9,650 nt of DNA, taken from Elstera litoralis (GTDB lineage Bacteria; Pseudomonadota; Alphaproteobacteria; Elsterales; Elsteraceae). The first letter of the stretch is position 1; each line of letters starts with the position of its first letter. The position numbers and the translations under genes are program-made. Below are positions 6,032 to 9,650 of the stretch, in pieces. Under the pieces are notes generated by a model. It had not been told where the DNA came from and did no database searches. It was given only the letters and a program-made list of their open reading frames with translations. Where the stretch lies: positions 1 through 9,650 of the forward strand of contig NZ_LAJY01000311.1 of the NCBI RefSeq assembly GCF_000963705.1. The letters run 5' to 3'.

Positions 6032-7016
6032 TTAAAGCGCTTTGACGGCGGGAGTATTGGCGGGAACAATGCTGAGCGGATTGCGCAGCGGCAGGCCGAA
6101 ATCCGGGACCGAAATTTCAAACACATCGCCTGATTGCGTCGTGATGCCATCGGCGACGGAGAGGGTAGCCGTGCCAAACAGATGCACATGCACGTCGCCC
6201 GGTTGGCGGAACAGCGCGTATTTGAAGTGGTGATATTCCAGATTGGCGATAGTGTGGGACATATTATCCTCGCCCGACAGGAACGGCTTCTCCCACAGCA
6301 CCGCGCCGTCGCGCAGAATCCGCGAGGTGCCGCGGCAATCCTTCGGGAGTTCGCCAATCAGCAGTTCTGGGCCGATGGCGGCGGGGCGCAGTTTCGAATG
6401 GGCGAGATAGAGGTAATTCTGCCGCTCGGTGACATGGTCCGAAAACTCATTGCCCAAGGCAAAGCCCAGGCGAAACGGTGTACCGTCTTCCCCGATCAGA
6501 TAGACGCCCGCAATTTCCGGCTCCTCGCCACCATCGAGGGCAAAGTCGGGCGAGGGCAGGGGGGCGCCGGGGGCGATTAGGGCCGCGCCGGTGCCCTTAT
6601 AGAACCATTCCGGTTGCACGCCGGTTTGCCCAGCGGCGGGCTTGCCGCCCTCAAGACCCATGCGGAACATCTTCATGGAATCGGTAAGCTGCTCTTCGCC
6701 CGTTGCATCCAGCTTCTTATGCATCGCGTCGCGCGCTGAGGCTGAGCCGAGATGGGTGAGGCCGGTGCCGGTGATATGCAGGTGCCCAGCGTCGCGATGG
6801 TCGATGGGGGAGAGCAGCGTTACCGTGCTCAAATCCACCGTATCGCCCAGGCCTTGCGCGGCCACTTGCGCTTCGAGCCCACCGCCCGGCGGCAATGGCG
6901 AGCGCGGCGAGATCGTAGATCCGACTAACGCCTTTCACGATTCGGGCGTCGGTGCCGGGGGTACGCGCCGCGACCGCGCGGTCGCCGGTGGAGGTGAGGA
7001 TTTGCGAGAGCAACAT
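6032..7016 (-). CDS. gguC: GguC / AraD1-family protein (FAH fold), one frame break
   Basis: This fumarylacetoacetase-fold protein is encoded beside the GguAB sugar transporter in many proteobacteria. AraD1 members are proposed to act as 2-keto-3-deoxy-L-arabinonate dehydratases, and the position next to the arabinonate dehydratase fits. The start is the ATG at 7016 with an AAGGA ribosome site 8 bases upstream; an in-frame ATG at 7034 is less likely because it would lie over that site. The first 44 residues (MLLSQILTSTGDRAVAARTP to LAIAAG) are in one frame and the rest in another. Removing one base from the C-run 6885-6887 joins them as AAGGGLEAQ, giving 327 residues, the family length. Motifs include TGTGLTHLGS, GVQPEWFYKG, GGEEPEIAGV with the likely metal-binding glutamates (165, 167), and GFALGNEFSDHVTERQNYLY. 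Reaction in this organism is inferred. Confidence 0.9.
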
Positions 7017-7099
7017 GACAGTTTTCCTTATCATCAGGCAAGCCGAACCCGCTCCCCCGCACAGCAGCGGAGGCGGGGAGAAGCTTTTGGGGACGGGCT
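7017..7099 (-). other. gguB-gguC spacer with a possible stem-loop
   Basis: This 83-base gap holds the gguC ribosome site. It also holds a GC-rich inverted repeat, 7052-7060 against 7073-7080, 8 pairs with one bulged base and a 12-base loop. No T-tract follows on the minus strand, so it is not a convincing terminator. It could be an intercistronic stability element that sets transporter against enzyme levels. Confidence 0.35.
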
Positions 7100-8278
7100 T
7101 TAGGCTTTGTTCTTATTGTAAACGTCGATATAGACCGCGAACATCAGCACGAGGCCTTTAATCACCTGTTGGTAATCGATCCCGATGCCAAGAATGGACA
7201 TGCCGTTATTCATCACGCCCATGATGAAGGCGCCAATCACGGCTCCCATCACTTTACCAACCCCGCCGGAGGCCGAGGCCCCGCCGATGAAGCAGGCGGC
7301 GATCACGTCGAGTTCGAACGATAGGCCCGCTTTCGGCGTCGCAGTGTTGAGGCGCGCGGCGAAGATTAGCCCGGCGAGCGCGGCCAGCACGCCCATATTC
7401 ACGAAGGCGAGCAACACCAGCCGTTCGGTCTTGATCCCCGAGAGTTTGGCGGCTTTTTCATTGCCGCCCAGCGCGTAAATGCGGCGACCGATCACCGTGC
7501 GGCTGGTGACGAACTCATAGGCCATAATGAGGGCGAACATGACGATCAGCACATTCGGCAGGCCTTTATAGGAGGCCATCAGGTAGCTGAAATAGCCAAG
7601 CGCCGCTGTGAGAAACAGGGCTTTACCCCAGAACAGCGCCGTCGGCTCCTGGCCCAACGACAGATGCTGGACGGCTTGGCGCTTGCGGGCGTCGCGGTAG
7701 AGAATGAGCAGGGCAACGCCGATGCCGATCAGCAGCGAGGTGATCTTCAGCCCCGGCCCTTCGAAGATTTCCGGGATAAAGCCCGAGCTTAAGCGTTGGA
7801 ATTCAACCGGAAACGGGCCGATGGACTGGCCTTGCAGCAGCGCGAGGGTGAGCCCGCGAAACACCAGCATCCCCGCCAAGGTGACGATGAAGGAGGGGAT
7901 TTTGAGTTTGGCGATCCAATAGCCCTGAAGACCGCCGATCAAGCCGCCGACGATCAGGCAAATCAGCATCGCAGGCAAAAAATGCATCTCATACTGCACC
8001 ATCAGCACGGCGGCGAGCGCGCCGACGAAGCCGACGATGGAGCCGACCGACAGATCAATATGCCCGGCCACGATGACCAGCAGCATCCCCAGCGCCATAA
8101 TCACGATATAGCTGTTCTGAAGAATCAGATTGGTCACGTTCAGCGGGCGCAGCAGCGTGCCGTCCGTGGTGAACTGGAAGAAGGCCATAATGATGACCAG
8201 CGACAGCAGCAGGCCATAGTCGCGCAGATTGCGCTTCAAGAAGGTCTGCGTGCTTGTGTCTTTGAGTGCGATGGTCAT
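7100..8278 (-). CDS. gguB: Sugar ABC transporter permease GguB (MmsB-type)
   Basis: This 392-residue inner-membrane permease would dimerise to form the channel of a monosaccharide importer. It belongs to the ribose/xylose-type BPD_transp_2 family. Hydrophobic segments run throughout, starting near residue 22. Family motifs are MALGMLLVIVAGHIDLSVGS (61-80), IPSFIVTLAGMLVFRGL (127-143), GNEKAAKLSGIKTERL, which faces the ATPase, and GGASASGGVGKVMGA near 332-346. The C-terminus IDVYNKNKA is typical of GguB. The ATG at 8278 lies 3 bases after the gguA stop with a GGAGG site inside the gguA end, so the two are coupled. Substrates of related systems include L-arabinose, D-galactose and D-xylose. Confidence 0.95.
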   Translation of the reverse strand: MTIALKDTSTQTFLKRNLRDYGLLLSLVIIMAFFQFTTDGTLLRPLNVTNLILQNSYIVIMALGMLLVIVAGHIDLSVGSIVGFVGALAAVLMVQYEMHFLPAMLICLIVGGLIGGLQGYWIAKLKIPSFIVTLAGMLVFRGLTLALLQGQSIGPFPVEFQRLSSGFIPEIFEGPGLKITSLLIGIGVALLILYRDARKRQAVQHLSLGQEPTALFWGKALFLTAALGYFSYLMASYKGLPNVLIVMFALIMAYEFVTSRTVIGRRIYALGGNEKAAKLSGIKTERLVLLAFVNMGVLAALAGLIFAARLNTATPKAGLSFELDVIAACFIGGASASGGVGKVMGAVIGAFIMGVMNNGMSILGIGIDYQQVIKGLVLMFAVYIDVYNKNKA

Positions 8279-8281
8279 TGT

Positions 8282-9650
8282 CTAGGCCTCCCCATTCCGC
8301 ATAATCGCGCGCATGATTTTTTCCTGCGTCGCTTCGGCCACCGGAAATTCTCCGACGAACCGCCCCTCATTCATGACATAAATCCGGTCGCAAATGCCCA
8401 AGAGTTCCGGCATTTCCGAGGAAATCACGATCACGCCTCGGCCTTCATCGGCCAATTGGTTGATGATTGTGTAGATCTCATATTTGGCCCCAACGTCCAC
8501 CCCGCGCGTCGGCTCGTCCAAGATCAGCACGTGCGGATCGGCGAAGAGCCATTTGCTCAGCACGACCTTCTGTTGATTGCCGCCCGACAGGTTCAGGGTT
8601 TCTTGGAACACGTCCGAACAGCGAATCGACAGGCGGCGGCGATAGTCTTCCGAAACTTCCGCTTCGCGACCGCCGTCGATCACGAGGCGCGTCGAAACAT
8701 TGGGCAGGTTGGCTAAGGTGATATTCTTGGTGATTGGCTCGCTCAACACTAGGCCGAGGTGCTTACGGTCCTCGGTCACATAGGCGATGCCCTGGTCGAT
8801 GGCTTTTTCGATGGTCGAAACGTCGATGCTTTTGCCAAAAAGCTTGGCCTCGCCGCTGATTTTGGTGCCGTAAGCGCGACCGAAGAGGCTCATGGCCAGC
8901 TCCGTGCGCCCGGCCCCCATCAGGCCGGCAATCCCCAGCACTTCACCGCGCTTCAGGTGCAGATTGACGCCCTTAATCATTTCGCGGTCGGTATGGATCG
9001 GGTGATGGGCGCGCCAGTCGCGCAGCTCGAAAATCACCTCGCCGATCTTAGGCTCGCGCTTCGGGTAACGGTCGGCCATTTCGCGGCCGACCATGCCCTT
9101 GATGATGCGGTCTTCGCTCACCGGATCGCCGCCGAAATCGAGGGTTTCGACCGTATAGCCATCGCGCAGAATGGTAATGCGGTCGGCGACCTTGGCGATT
9201 TCGTTGAGCTTATGGGAGATCAGAATCGAGGCGATGCCCTGGCGCTTGAATTCCAATAGCAGTGCCAGCAGGTTTTCACTGTCGCTTTCATTGAGGCTCG
9301 CGGTCGGCTCATCTAGAATCAGCAACTTCACTTTTTTTGGACAGCGCTTTGGCGATTTCCACCAACTGTTGCTTGCCGACGCCCAAATGGGTAATCAGCG
9401 TATCGGGCGATTCCTTCAGCCCGACCGTATCCAGCAATTCTTGCGTGCGCGTATGGGCGAGCGTCCAATCGATCACGCCCCAGCGCCCGGTTTCATTGCC
9501 TAAAAAGATATTCTCGGCAATCGACAGGAGCGGCACCAAGGCCAGTTCCTGATGAATGATAATAATGCCGCGCTCTTCGCTATCGGCAATGCCATCGAAT
9601 TTTTGGGCGGACCCTTCGTAGAAAATATCGCCTTCGAAGCTTCCGTGCGG
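8282..9650 (-). CDS. gguA: Sugar ABC transporter ATP-binding protein GguA (MmsA-type), partial, one frame break
   Basis: This double-ATPase subunit of a monosaccharide importer is cut off by the right edge, losing about 55 residues including the first Walker A. The visible part begins PHGSFEGDIFYEG, which normally follows Walker A closely. Domain one shows the Q-loop HQELALVPLLSIAENIFLGN, the variant signature LGVGKQQLVEIAKALSKK, Walker B LLILDEPTASL and switch His in ILISHKLNEI. Domain two has the degenerate P-loop GLMGAGRTELAMSLFG, signature NLSGGNQQKVVLSKWLF and Walker B VLILDEPTRGVDVGAKYEI, the normal asymmetry in this family. The frame breaks between ALSKK and VKLLILDEP at a run of seven T (9332-9338); six would restore a continuous protein of 455 visible residues. 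As written, translation stops at 9309, before Walker B. It is the most upstream gene visible; the promoter and any binding protein lie beyond the window. Confidence 0.93.

Noticed and set aside
7796..8716. Plus-strand open frame of 306 codons
   Set aside because: It is antisense to gguB and gguA, is rich in His, Gln and Asp as mirror frames of GC-rich genes are, and has no recognisable domain.

Overview
The window looks like chromosomal DNA from a GC-rich alphaproteobacterium, probably a member of Rhodospirillales related to Azospirillum. This is judged from recalled protein families (GguA/GguB/GguC, the Azospirillum-type arabinose/galactose oxidation route) and from base composition, not from a database search. 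Ten protein genes can be supported; two run off the window edges.

Layout, left to right. (1) Bases 1-806, minus strand: a two-gene unit made of an ABA4-like (DUF4281) small membrane protein and, overlapping its stop codon, an unrecognised membrane protein cut off by the left edge. (2) Bases 807-893: a divergent promoter region with two near-identical palindromes, followed by a plus-strand TetR-family regulator (894-1493). (3) Bases 1515-2200, minus strand: a Phd/YefM-type antitoxin and a PIN-domain (VapC/FitB-like) toxin whose reading frame is broken twice. (4) Bases 2262-3115, minus strand: uraH and uraD, the two enzymes after uricase in urate breakdown. (5) Bases 3147-9650, minus strand: a sugar uptake and oxidation cluster. 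In transcription order it holds gguA (ATPase, cut off by the right edge), gguB (permease), gguC/AraD1 (FAH-fold protein), an L-arabinonate-type IlvD/Edd dehydratase, a 180-base spacer filled with hairpins, and an L-arabinose/D-galactose 1-dehydrogenase.

How it works together. GguAB imports an aldose such as L-arabinose or D-galactose. The Gfo/Idh/MocA dehydrogenase oxidises it to the lactone, the dehydratase converts the aldonate to the 2-keto-3-deoxy acid, and GguC/AraD1 is a plausible next enzyme. A lactonase, the final semialdehyde dehydrogenase and the periplasmic binding protein (ChvE-like) are not in the window. The urate genes follow on the same strand only 31 bases later and may be co-transcribed.

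Two things stand out. First, four genes (gguA, gguC, the dehydratase, and the toxin twice) carry single-base frame breaks, mostly at homopolymers. All but the toxin are otherwise perfectly conserved, which suggests sequencing or assembly errors rather than five real mutations. Second, the spacer before the dehydrogenase is built from two diverged copies of a two-hairpin element in opposite orientation around a fifth hairpin, a palindromic intergenic repeat of BIME type.
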